From Tetracentron sinense (lineage: Eukaryota; Streptophyta; Magnoliopsida; Trochodendrales; Trochodendraceae): 64,000 nucleotides of DNA. Location of the stretch: NCBI GenBank assembly GCA_015143295.1, contig CM026568.1, positions 38,420,299 to 38,484,298 on the forward strand, given 5' to 3'. Positions 51,161 to 63,951 of this stretch are shown in pieces (within the stretch, counting starts at the first letter, position 1; each line of letters begins with the position of its first letter). Below the pieces are notes generated by a model. That model was not told the DNA's origin. It saw only the letters and a list, made by a program, of their open reading frames with translations, and searched no databases. Position numbers and translations under genes: made by a program.

Positions 51161-54100
51161 TGCACGTAATTTTTGGAGTTACGATCGCGGAGTTATCCCC
51201 TTTCAAAGTTAGGATACTCCCTTTTGTATTTTTGACGTCTCGAAATCGAAACCATTTTTTCTCACATTTCTGGAAAGCGAATAGAGCAAACTTTTTTTAA
51301 AAATAGTAGAGCTCGTCAAGAAATTCGAATGTATGCGTGGAAATAATTTTTTGGAGCTACGGTCGCCGCACAACGTCCCACAGAAGTTTAGGTCTGTGTT
51401 TCACCCGTTTTGCTTCATTTTAACTGAATTTCATCGTCGGAGAAGAAAAAACTGTATCTTACGATTCCGGAATTGGATTTGTGCAAAATTTGAGCCTATT
51501 AAGTAGAGATTTTCGATACCTTCGAAAGTGTGGCGTGCACGCAATTTTTGGAGTTACGATCGCGGAGTTATCCCCTTTCAAAGTTAGGGTACTCCTTTTC
51601 GTATTTTCGACGTCTCGAAATCGAAACAACTTTTTCTCACATTTCTGGAAAGCGAATTGAGCAATTTTTTTTTTGAAATAGTAGAGCTCGTCAAGAGGTT
51701 CGAATGAATGTGTGGAAATAATTTTTTGGTACTATGGTCGCCGCGCTACGCCCCACAGAAGTTTAGGTCCGCGTTTCACCTGTTTTGCTTCGTTTTAACT
51801 GAATTTCATCGTCGGAGAAGAAAAATCTGTATCTAATGATTCCAGAATTGGATTTGTAAAAAATTTGAGCCTATTAAGTAGAGCTTTTCGATACCTTCAA
51901 AAGTGTGGCGTGCACGTAATTTTTCGAGTTACGATCACGGAGTTATCCCCTTTCAAAGTTAGGGTACCCCTTTTCGTATTTTCGACATCTCGAAATAGAA
52001 ACCACTTTTTCTCACATTTCTGGAAAGCGAATTGAGAATTTTTTTTTTGAAATAGTAGAGCTCGTCAAGACGTTCGGATGTATGTGTGGAAATAATTTTT
52101 TGGAGCTACGTTCGCCGCGCTACGTCCCACAGAAGTTTAGGTCCGCGTTTCACCCGTTTTGCTTCGTTTTAACTGAATTTCATCGCCGGAGAAGAAAAAT
52201 CTGTATCTTATGATTACGGAATTGGATTTGTGTAACATTTGAGCCTATTAAGTAGAGCTTTTTGATACCTTCGAAAGTGTGGCTTGCACGTAATTTTTGG
52301 AGTTACGATCGCGGAGTTATCCCCTTTCAAAGTTAGGATACTCCTATTCGTATTTTCGACGTCTCGTAATCGAAACCACTTTTTCTCACATTTCTGGAAA
52401 GCGAATTGAGCAAAATTTTTTTTGAAATAGTAGAGCTCGTCAAGATATTCGAATGTATGTGTGGAAATAATTTTTTGGAGATACGGTCGCCGCGCAATGT
52501 CCCACAGAAGTTTAGGTCCGCGTTTCACCCGTTTTGCTTCGTTTTAACTGAATTTCATTGTCGGAGAATAAAAATCTGTATCTCACGATTCCGTAATTGG
52601 ATTTGTGCAAAATTTGAGCCTATTAAGTAGAGATTTTCGATACCTTCGAAAGTGCGGTGTGCACGTAATTTTTGGAGTTACGATCGCGGAGTTATCCCCT
52701 TTCAAAGTTAGGGTACTCCTTTTCGTATTTTCGACGTCTCGAAATCGAAACAACTTCTTCTCACATTTCTGGAAAGCGAATTGAGAAATTTATTTTTTGA
52801 AGTAGTAGAGCTTGTCAAGATGTTTGAATTTATGTGTGGAAATAATTTTTTGGAGCTACGGTCGCCGCGCTATGTCCCACAGAAGTTTAGGTCCGCGTTT
52901 CACCCGTTTTGCTTCGTTTTAACTGAATTTCATCGTCGGAGAAGAAAAATCTGTATCTAATGATTCCAGAATTGGTGTTGTAAAAAATTTGTGCCTATTA
53001 AGTAGATCTTTTCGATACATTCAAAAGTGTGGCTTGCACGTAATTTTTCGAGTTACGATCGCTGAGTTATCCCCTTTCAAAGTTAGGGTACTCTTTTTCG
53101 TATTTTCGACATCTCGAAATCGAAACCACTTTTTCTCACATTTCCGGAAAGCGAATTGAGAATTTTTTTTTTTGAAATAGTAGATCTCGTCAAGACATTC
53201 AGATGTATGTGTGGAAATAATTTTTTGGAGCTACGGTCGCCGCGCTACGTCCCACAGAAGTTTAGGTCCGCGTTTCACCCGTTTTGCTTCGTTTTAACTG
53301 AATTTCATCGTCGGAGAAGAAAAATCTGTATCTTATGATTACGGAATTGGATTTGAGCAAAATTTGTACCTATTAAGTAGAGCTCTTCAATACCTTCAAA
53401 AGTGTGGCTTGCACGTAATTTTTGGAGTTACGATCGCGGAGTTATCCAATTTCAAAGTTAGGGTACGCCTTTTCGTATTTTCGACGTCTCGATATCGAAA
53501 CCACTTTTTCTCACATTTCTGGAAAGCGAATTGAGAATTTTTTTTTTGAAATAGTAGAGCTCGTTAAGACATTCGAATGTATGTGTGGAAATAATTTTTT
53601 GGAGCTACGGTCGCCGCGCTACGTCCCACAGAAGTTTAGGTCCGCGTTTCACCCATTTTGCTTCGTTTTAACTGAATTTCATCGTCGGAAAAGAAAAATC
53701 TGTATCTTATGATTACGGAATTGGATTTGTGCAAAATTTGAGCCTATTAAGTAGAGCTTTTTGATACCTTCGAAAGTGTGGCTTGCACGTAATTTTTGGA
53801 GTTACGATCGCGGAGTTATCCCCTGTCAAAGTTGGGGTACTCCTGTTCGTGTTTTCGACGTCTCGAAATCGAAACCACTTTTTCTCACATTTCTGGAAGA
53901 AAAATTGAGCAAATTTTTTTTTGAAATAGTAGAGCTCATCAAGGCGTTCGAATGAATGTGTGGAAAATTTTTTTTGGAGCTACGGTCGCCGCGCTACGTC
54001 CCATGGAAGTTTAGGTCCGCGTTTCACCCGTTTTGCTTCGTTATAACTACATTGCATCACCGGAGAAGAAAAATCTGTATCTTATGATTACGGAATTGGA

Positions 54101-57100
54101 TTTGTGCAAAATTTGTGCCAATTAAGTAGATCTTTTCGATAGCTTCGAAAGTGTGGCTTGCACTTAATTTTTTGAGTTACGATCGCGGAGTTATCCCCTT
54201 TCAAAGTTAGGGTACTCCTTTTCTTATTTTCGACTTCTCAAAATCGAAACCACTTTTTCACACATTTCAGAAAAGCAAATGGAGCAAATTATTTTTTGAA
54301 ATAGTAGAGCTCATCAAGATGTTTGAATGTATGTGTGGAAATAATTGTTTGGAGCTACGGTCGCCGTGCTACGTCCCACAGAAGTTTAGGTTTGCGTTTC
54401 ACCCGTTTTGCTTCGTTTTAACTGAATTTTATGGTCGAAGAAGAAAAATCTGTATCTTATGATTACGGAATTGGATTTGTGCAAAATTTGAGCTTATTAA
54501 GTATATCTTTTCGATACCTTGGAAAGTGTGGCCTGCATGTAATTTTTGGAGTGACGATCGCGGAGTTATCCCTTTTCAAAGTTAGAATACTCCTTTTTGC
54601 ATTTTCGACCTCTCGAAACCGAAACCACTTTTTCTCACATTTCTGAAAAGCGAATTGAGCAAAGTTTTTTTTGAAATAGTAGAGCTCATCAAAAAATTCG
54701 AATGTATGCGTGAAAATAATTTTTTGGAGGTACGGTCTCCGCGCAACGTTCCACAGAAGTTTAGGTCCGCGTTTCACCCGTTTTGCTTCATTTTAACTGA
54801 ATTTCATCGTCGGAGAAGAAAAATCTGTATCTCACGATTCCGTAAAATGGATTTGTGCAAACTTTGAGCCTTTTAAGTAGAGATTTTTGATACCTTCGAA
54901 AGTGTGGCGTGCACGTAATTTTTGGAGTTACGATCGCGGAGTTATCCCCTTTCAAAGTTAGGGTACTCCTTTCGTATTTTCGACGTCTCGAAATCGAAAA
55001 AACTTTTTCTCACATTTCTGGAAAGCGAATTGAGAAAATTTTTCTTGAAATAGTAGAGCTCGTCAAGATGTTCGAATGTATGTGTGGAAATAATTGTTTG
55101 GAGCTACGGTCGACGCGCTACGTCCCACAGAAGTTTAGGTCCGTGTTTCACCCGTTTTGCTTCGTTTTAACTGAATTTCATCGTCGGGGAAGAAAAATCT
55201 GTATCTAATGATTCCAGAATTGGGTTTGTAAAAGATTTGAGCCTATTAAGTAGAGCTTTTCGATACCTTCAAAATTGTGGCTTGCAAGCAATTTTTCGAG
55301 TTACGATCGCGGAGTTATCCCCTTTCAAAGTTAGGGTCCTCCTTTTCGTATTTTCGACATCTCGAAATCGAAACCGGTTTTTCTCACATTTGTGGAAAGA
55401 GAATGTAGCAAATTTTTTTTTGAAATAGTAGTGCTCATCCAGATGTTCGAATGTATGTGTGGAAGTAATTTTTTGGACCTACGGTCGCCGTGCTACGTCC
55501 CACAGAAGTTTCGGTCCGCGTTTCACCCGTTTTGTTTAGTTTTAACTAAGTTTCATCATCGGAGAAGAAAAATATGTATCTTATGATTACGGAATTGGAT
55601 TTGTGCAATATTTGAGCCTATTGAGTAGAGCTTTTCGATACCTTCGAAAGTGTGGCTTGCACGTAATTTTTGGAGTTACGATCGCGGAGTTATCCCCTTT
55701 TAAAGTTAGGATACTCCTTTTCTTATTTTCGACTTCTCGAAATCAAAACAAATTTTTCACACATTTTTGGAAAGCGAATTGAGCAATTTTTTTTTGAAAT
55801 AGTAGAGCTCGTCAAGACATTCGAATGTATGTGTGGAAATAATTTTTTTGAGCTATGGTCGCCATGCTACGTCCCACAGAATTTTAGGTTCGCGTTTCAC
55901 CCGTTTTGCTTCGTTTTAACTGAATTTCATCGTCGGAGAAGAAAAATCTGTATCTTATGATTACAGAATTGGATTTGTTCAAAATTTGAGCCTATTAAGT
56001 AGAGCTTTTCGATACCTTCGAAAGTGTAGCTTGCACGTAATTTTTTTAGTTACGATCGCGGAGTTATCCCCTTTCAAAGTTAGGGTACTCCTTTTCGTAT
56101 TTTCGACGTCTCGAAATCGAAACCACTTTTTCTCACATTTCTGGAAAACAAATAGAGCAAATTTTTTTTTGAAATGGTAGAGCTGATCAAGGCATTCAAA
56201 TGAATGTGTGGAAATAATTTTTTGGAGCTACGGTCGCTGCGCAACGTCCCATAGAAGTTTAGGTCCGCGTTTCACCCGTTTTGCTTCGTATTAACTAAAT
56301 TGCGTCACCGGAGATGAAAAATCTGTATCTTACGATTACGGAGTTGGATTTGTGAAAAATTTGTGGCTATTGAGTAGAACTTTTCGATACCTTCGAAAGT
56401 GGGGCTTGAACGTAATTTTTGGAGTTACAATCGCGGAGTTATCACCTTTCAAAGTTAGGGTCCTCCTTTTCGTATTTTCGACATCTCGTAATCGAAACCG
56501 GTTTTTCTCACAATTCTGGAAAGTGAATTTAGCAAATTTTTTTTTTGAAATATTAGAGCTCATCCAGACGTTCAAATGTATGTGTGGAAGTAATTTTTTG
56601 GAGTTACGGTCGCCGTGCTACGTCCCACAGAAGTTTCGGTCCGCGTTTCACCCGTTTTGTTTAGTTTTAACTAAGTTTCATCATCGGAGAAGAAAAATAT
56701 GTATCTTATGATTACGGAATTGGATTTTTACAAAATTTGAGCCTATTGAGTAGAGCTTTTCGATACCTTCGAAAGTGTGGCTTGCACGTAATTTTGAAGT
56801 TACGATCGCGGAGTTATCCCCTATTAAAGTTAGGATACTCATTTTCTTATTTTCGACTTCTCGAAATCAAAACAACTTTTTCACACATTTCTGGAAAGCG
56901 AATTGAACATATTTTTTTTTGAAATAGTAGAGCTCGTCAAGACGTTCGATTGTATGGGTGGAAATAATTTTTTTGAGCTATGGTCGCCATGCTACGTCCC
57001 ACAGAATTTTAGGTTCGCGTTTCACCCGTTTTGCTTCGTTTTAACTGAATTTCATCGTCGGAGAAGAAAAATCTGTATCTTATGATTACAGAATTGGATT

Positions 57101-60100
57101 TGTTCAAAATTTGAGCCTATTAAGTAGAGCTTTTCGATACCTTCGAAAGTGTGGCTTGCACGTAATTTTTGAGTTACGATCGCGGTGTTATCCCCTTTCA
57201 AAGTTAGGGTACTCCTTTTCGTATTTTCGACGTCTCAAAATCCAAACCACATTTTCTCACATTTCTGGAAAACAAATAGAGCAAAATTTTTATTGAAATA
57301 GTAGAGCTCACCAGGGCATTTGAATGAATGTGTGGAAATAATTTTTTGGAGCTACGGTCGCCGCGCTACGTCCCATAGAAGTTTAGGTCCGCGTTTCACC
57401 CGTTTTGCTTCGTATTAACTAAATTGCATCACCGGAGATGAAAAATCTGTATCTTACGATTACGGAATTGGATTTGTGCAAAATTTGTGCCTATTAAGTA
57501 GAGCTTTTCGATACCTTCGAAAGTGAGGCTTGCACGTAATTTTTGGAGTTACAATCGCGGAGTTATCCCCTTTCAAAGTTTGGGTACTCCTTTTCTTATT
57601 TTCGACTTCTCGAAATCGAAACCACTTTTTCAGAAATTTCTGAAAAGCGAACTGAGCAAATTTTATTTTGAAATAGTAGAGGTCATCAAGACGTTCGAAT
57701 GTATGTGTGGAAATAATTTTTTGGTACTACAGTCGCCGTGCTACGTCCCACAGAAGTTTAGGTTCGCGTTTCATCCGTTTTGCTTCGTTTTAACTGAATT
57801 TTATCGTCGGAGAAGAAAAATCTGTATCTTATGATTACGGAATTGGATTTGTGCAAAATTTAAGCCTATTAAGTATATCTTTTCGATACCTTTGAAAGTG
57901 TGGCTTGCACGTAATTTTTGGAGTGACGATTGCGGAGTTATCCCCTTTCAAATTTAGGATACTCCTTTTTGCATTTTCGATGTCTCGAAATCGAAACCAC
58001 TTTTTCTCACATTTGTGGAAAGCGAATTGAGCAAAATTTTTTTTAAAATAGTAGCGCTTGTCCAGAAATTTGAATGTATGTGTGGAAATAATTTTTTGGA
58101 GCTACGGTCGCCGCGCAATGTCCCACAGAAGTTTAGGTCCGCGTTTCACTCGTTTTGCTTCGTTTTAACTGAATTTCATCGTCGGAGAAGAGAAATCTGT
58201 ATCTTACGATTCCGAAATTGGATTTGTGTAAAATTTGAGCCTATTAAGTAGAGATTTTCGATACCTTCGAATGTAAGGCATGCACGTAATTTTTGGAGTT
58301 ACGATCGCGGACTTATCCCCTTTCAAATTAGAGTACTCCTTTTCGTATTTTCGACGACTCGAAATCAAAACAATTTTTTCTCACATTTCTGGAAAGCGAA
58401 TTGAGCAATTTTTTTTTTAAAATAGTAGAGCTCATCAAGATATTCGAATGCATGTGTGGAAATAATTTTTTGGAGCTACGGTCGCCGCGCTACGTCCCAT
58501 AGAAGTTTAGGTCCGCGTTTCACCCGTTTTACTACGTTTTAACTAAATTGCATCACCGGAGAATAAAAATCTGTATCTTATGATTACGGAATTGGATTTG
58601 TGCAAAATTTGAGCCTATTAAGTAGAAATTTTTGATACCTTCGAAAGTGTGGCTTGCACGTAATTTTTGGAGTTACGATCGCGGAGTTATCGCCTTTCAA
58701 AGTTAGAGTACTCCTTTACGTATTTTCGACGACTCGAAATCAAAACAATTTTTTCTCACATTTCTGGAAATCGAATTGAGCAAATTTTTTTTTAAAATAG
58801 TAGAGCTCATCAAGATGTTCGAATGTATGTGTGGAAATAATTTTTTGGAGCAACGGTCGCCGCGCTACGTCCCAAAGAAGTTTAGGTCAGCGTTTCTCCC
58901 GTTTTGCTTCGTTTTAACTAAATTGCATCACCGGAGAAGAAAAATATGTATCTTATGATTACGGAATTGGATTTCTGCAAAATTTGAGCCTATTAAGTAG
59001 AGATTTTCTATACCTTCGAAAATGTGGCTTGCACGTAATTTTTGGAGTTACGATCGCGGAGTTATCCCCTTTCAAAGTTAGGGTACTCCTTTTCGTATTT
59101 TCGACGTCTCGAAATCGAAACCACTTTTTCTCACACTTCTGGAAAACAAATTGAGCAAATTTTTTTTTGAAATAGTAGAGCTCCTCAAGGAGTTCGAATG
59201 AATGTGTGGAAATAATTTTTTGGAGCTACGGTCGCCGCGCTTCGTCCCATAGAAGTTTAGGTCCGCGTTTCACCCGTTTTGCCTCGTTTTAACTTAATTT
59301 CATTGTCGGAGAAGAAAAATCTGTATCCTACGATTGCGGAATTGGATTTGGGAAAAATTTGAACCTATTCAGTAGAGATTTTCAATACCTTCGAAAGTAA
59401 GGCATGCACGTAATTTTTGGAGTTACGATCGCGGAGTTATCCCCATTCAAAGTTAGAGTACACCTTTTCGTATTTTCGACGACACGAAATCTAAAATTTT
59501 TTTTCTCACATTTCTGGAAAGCGAATTGAGCAAATTTTTATTTAAAATAGTAGAGCTCATCAAGATGTTCGAATGTATGTGTGGAAATAATTTTTTGGAC
59601 ATACGGTCGTCGCGATACGTCCCGCAGAAGTTTAGGTCCACGTTTCACCCGTTTTGCTTCGTTTTAACTAAATTTTATCGCCGGAGAAGAAAAATCTGTA
59701 TCCAATGATTCCAAAATTGGATTTGTAATAAATTTCAGCCTATTAAGTAGAGCTTTTCGATACCTTCAGAATTGTGGTTTGCACGTAATTTTTCGAGTTA
59801 CGATCGCGGAGTTGTCCCCTTTCAAAGTTAGGGTCCTCCTTTTCGTATTTCGACATCTCGAAATTGAAACCGCTTTTTCTCACATTTCTGGAACGAGAAT
59901 TTAGCAAATTTTTTTTTGAAATAGTAGAGCTCGTCCAAACGTTCGAATGTATGTGTGGAAGTAATTTTTTGGAGATACGGTTGGCGTGGTACGTCCCACA
60001 GTCGTTTCGGTCCGCGTTTCACCCGTTTTGTTTTGTTTTAACTAAGTTTTGTCACCGGAGAAGAAAAATATGTATCGTATGATTACGAATTGGATTTGTG

Positions 60101-63100
60101 CAAAATTTGAGCCTATTAAGTAGAGCTTTTCCATACCTTCGAAAGTGTGGCTTGCACGTAATTTTTGGAGTGACGATCGCGGAGTTATCCCCTTTTAAAG
60201 TTAGGATACTCCTTTTCTTATTTTCGACTTCTCGAAATCGAAATAACTTTTTCACACATTTTTGGAAAGCGAATTGAGCAAATTTTTTTTTGAAATAGTA
60301 GAGCTCGTCAAGACGTTCGAATGTATGTGTGGAAATAATTTTTTGGAGCTACGGTCGCCGTGCTACGTCCCACAGAATTTTAGGTTCGCGTTAAACACGT
60401 TTTGCTTCGTTTTAACTGAATTTCATCGTCGGAGAAGAAAAATCTGTATCTTATGATTACGAATTGGATTTGTGCAAAATTTGAGCCTATTGAGTAGAGC
60501 TTTTCGATACCTTCGAAAGTGTGGCTTGCACGTAATTTTTGAGTTACGATCGCGGAGTTATCCCCTTTCAAAGTTAGGGTACTCCTTTTTGTATTTTCGA
60601 CGTCTCGAAATCGAAACCACTTTTTCTCACATTTCTGGAAAACAAATAAGAGCAAACTTTTTTTTTGAAATAGTAGAGCTCATCAAGGCATTCGAATGAA
60701 TGTGAGGAAATAATTTTTGGAGCTACGGTCGCCGCGCTACGTCCCATAGAAGTTTAGGCCCGCGATTCACCCGTTTTGCTTCGTATTAACTAAATTGCAT
60801 CACCGGAGATGAAAAATCTGTATCTTACGATTACGGAATTGGATTTGTGCAAACTTTGTGCCTATTAAGTAGAGCTTTTCGATACCTTCGAAAGTGAGGC
60901 TTGCATGTAACTTTTGGAGTTACAATCGCGGAGTTATCCCATTTCAAAGTTAGGGTACTCCTTTTCTTATTTTCGACTTCTCCAAATCGAAACAACGTTT
61001 TCACAAATTTCTGAAAAGCGAACTGAGGAAATTTTTTTTGAAATAGTAGAGCTCGTCAAGACGTTCGAATGTATGTGTGGGAAGAATTTTTTGGTACTAC
61101 GGTCGCCGTGCTACGTCCCACAGAAGTTTAGGTTCGCGTTTCAGCCGTTTGCTTCGTTTTAACTGAATTTTATCGTCGGAGAAGAAAAATCTGTATCTTA
61201 TGATTACGGAATTGGAATTGTACAAAATTTAAGCCTATTAAGTAGATTTTTCGATACCTTCGAAAGTGTGGCTTGCACGTAATTTTTGGAGTGACGATTG
61301 CGGAGTTATCCCCTTTCAAAGTTAGGATACTCCTTTTTGCATTTTCGATATCTCGAAATCGAAACCACTTTTTCTAACATTTTTGGAAAGCGAATTGAGC
61401 AAATTTTTTTTTATAATAGTAGCGTTTGTCCAGAAATTTGAATGTATGTGTCGAAATAATTTTTTGGAGCTACGGTCGCCGCGCAACGTCCCACAGAAGT
61501 TTAGGTCCGCGTTTCACCCGTTTTGCTTCGTTTTGACTGAATTTCATCGTCGGAGAAGAAAAATCTGTATCTTACGATTCCGACATTGGATTTGTGCAAA
61601 ATTCGAGCCTATTAAGTAGAGATTTTTGATACCTTCGAAAGTAAGGCATGCACGTAATTTTTGGAGTTACGATCGCGGAGTTATCCCCTTTGAAAGTTAG
61701 AGTACTCCTTTTCGTATTTTCGACGACTCGAAATCAAAACAATTTTTTCTCACATTTCTGGATAGCGAATTGTGAAATTTTTTTTTTTAAATAGTAGAGC
61801 TCATCAAGATATTCGAATGTATGTGTGGAAATAATTTTTTGGAGCTACGGTCGCCGCGCTACGTCCCATAGAAGTTTAGGTCCGCGTTTCACCCGTTTTA
61901 CTACGTTTTAACTAAATTGCATCACCGGAGAAGAAAAATCTGTATCTTATGATTACAGAATTGGATTTGTGCAAAATTTGAGCCTATTAAGTAGAAATTT
62001 TTGATACCTTCGAAAGTGTGGCTTGCACGTAATTTTTGGAGTTACGATCGCGGAGTTACCTCCTTTCAAAGTTAGAGTACTCCTTTTCGTATTTTCGACG
62101 ACTCGAAATCAAAACAATTTTTTCTCACATTTCTGGAAAGCGAATTGAGAAATTTTTTTATAAAAATAGTAGAGCTCATCAAGATGTTCGAATGTATGTG
62201 TGGAAATAATTTTTTGGAGCTACGGTCGCCGCGCTACGTCCCATTGAAGTTTAGGTCCGCGTTTCCACCGTTTTGCTTCGTTTTAACTAAATTACATCAC
62301 CGGAGAATAAAAATCTGTATCTTATGATTACGGAATTAGATTTGTGCAAAATTTGAGCCTATTAAGTAGAGCTTTTCGATACCTTCGAAAGTGTGGCTTG
62401 CACGTAATTTTTGGAGTTACGATCGCGGAGTTATCCCCTTTCAAAGTTAGAGTACTCCTTTTCGTATTTTCGACGACTTGAAATCCAAACAATTTTTTCT
62501 CACATTTCTGGAAAGCGAATTAAGAAATTTTTTTTAAAAAATAGTAGAGCTCATGAAGATGTTCGAATGTATGTGTGGAAATAATTTTTTGGACATATGG
62601 TCGCCGCGATACGTCCCGCAGAATTTTAGGTCCACGTTTCACCCGTTTTGCTTCGTTTTAACTAAATTTCATCGTCGGAGAAGAAAAATCTGTATCGAAT
62701 GATTCCAAAATTGGATTTGTAAAAAATTTCAGCCTATTAAGTAGAGCTTTTCGATACCTTCAAAATTGTGGCTTGCACGTAATTTTTTGAGTTACGATCG
62801 CGGAGTTATCCCCTTTCAAAGTTAGGGTCCTCCTTTTCGTATTTTGACATCTCGGAATTGAAACCGCTTTTTCTCACATTTCCGGAAAGAGAATTTAGCA
62901 AATTTTTTTTTGAAATAGTAGAGCTCGTCCAAACGTTCGAATGAATGTCTGGAAGTAATTTTTTGGACCTACGGTCGCCGTGGTACGTCCCACAATCGTT
63001 TCGGTCCGCGTTTCACCCGTTTTGTTTTGTTTTAACTAAGTTTCATCATAGGAGAAGAAAAATATGTATCTTATGATTACGAATTGGATTTTTTAAAAAT

Positions 63101-63951
63101 TTGAGCCTATTAAGTAGAACTTTTCGATACTTTCGAAAGTGTGGCTTGCACGTAATTTTTGGAGTGACGATCACGGAGTTATCCCCTTTTAAAGTTAGGA
63201 TACTCCTTTTCTTATTTTCGACTTCTCGAAATCGAAACAACTTTTTCACACATTTTTGGAAAGCGAATTGAGCAAAATTTTTTTTGAAATAGTAGAGCTC
63301 GTCAAGACGTTCGAATGTATGTGTGGAAATAATTTTTTAGAGCTACGGTCGCCGTGCTACGTCCCACAGAATTTTAGGTTCGCGTTAAACACGTTTTGCT
63401 TCGTTTTAACTGAATTTCATCGTCGGAGAAGAAAAATCTGTATCTCATGATTACGGAATTGGATTTGTGCAAACTTTGAGCCTATTGAGTAGAGCTTTTC
63501 GATACCTTTGAAAGTGTGGCTTGCACGTAATTTTTAGAGTTACGATCGCGGAGTTATCCCCTTTCAAAGTTAGGGTACTCCTTTTCGTATTTTCGACGTC
63601 TCGAAATCGAAACCACTTTTTCTCACATTTCTGGAAAATAAATTGAGCAATTTTTTTTTTTGAAATAGTAGAGCTCATCAGGGCATTCGAATGAATGTGT
63701 GGAAATAATTTTTTGGAGCTACGGTCGCCGCGCTACGTCCCATAGAAGTTTAGGTTCGCGTTTCACCCGTTTTGCTTCGTTTTAACTAAATTGCATCACC
63801 GGAGAAGAAAAATCTGTATCTTATGATTACGGAATTGGATTTGTTCAAAATTTGCCCCAATTAAGTTGAGCTTTTCGATACCTTCGAAAGTGTGGCTTGC
63901 AGGTAATTTTTGGAGTTATGATCGCGGAGTTATCTCCTTTCAAAGTTAGGG
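50940..63951 (+). repeat. Satellite array, about 375-bp monomer, about 34 copies
   Basis: The landmark GAGCCTATTAAG recurs near 51492, 51867, 52241, 52616, 52991, 53366 and onward, spacing 374-376 bp. Each monomer carries ACGATCGCGGAGTTATCCCC, TTTCAAAGTTAGGGT, a T8-10 tract, and a GTTTCACCCGTTTTGCTTCG block. Copies differ by scattered substitutions and occasional 1-2 bp indels. The monomer is 125 codons long, so translated frames stay in register and give repeated 60-100-residue frames that are not genes. No transposon interrupts the array. Confidence 0.95.

Noticed and set aside
50609-63678. Dozens of 60-119-residue frames in the satellite array, on both strands
   Set aside because: They are the same monomer translated over and over, start at unrelated ATGs and end at shared stops. 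The 375-bp length keeps them in register. No family resemblance.
50940-63951. CRISPR-like or bacterial repeat array
   Set aside because: Monomers are long, contiguous and without spacers, next to plant telomere repeats and spliced genes.
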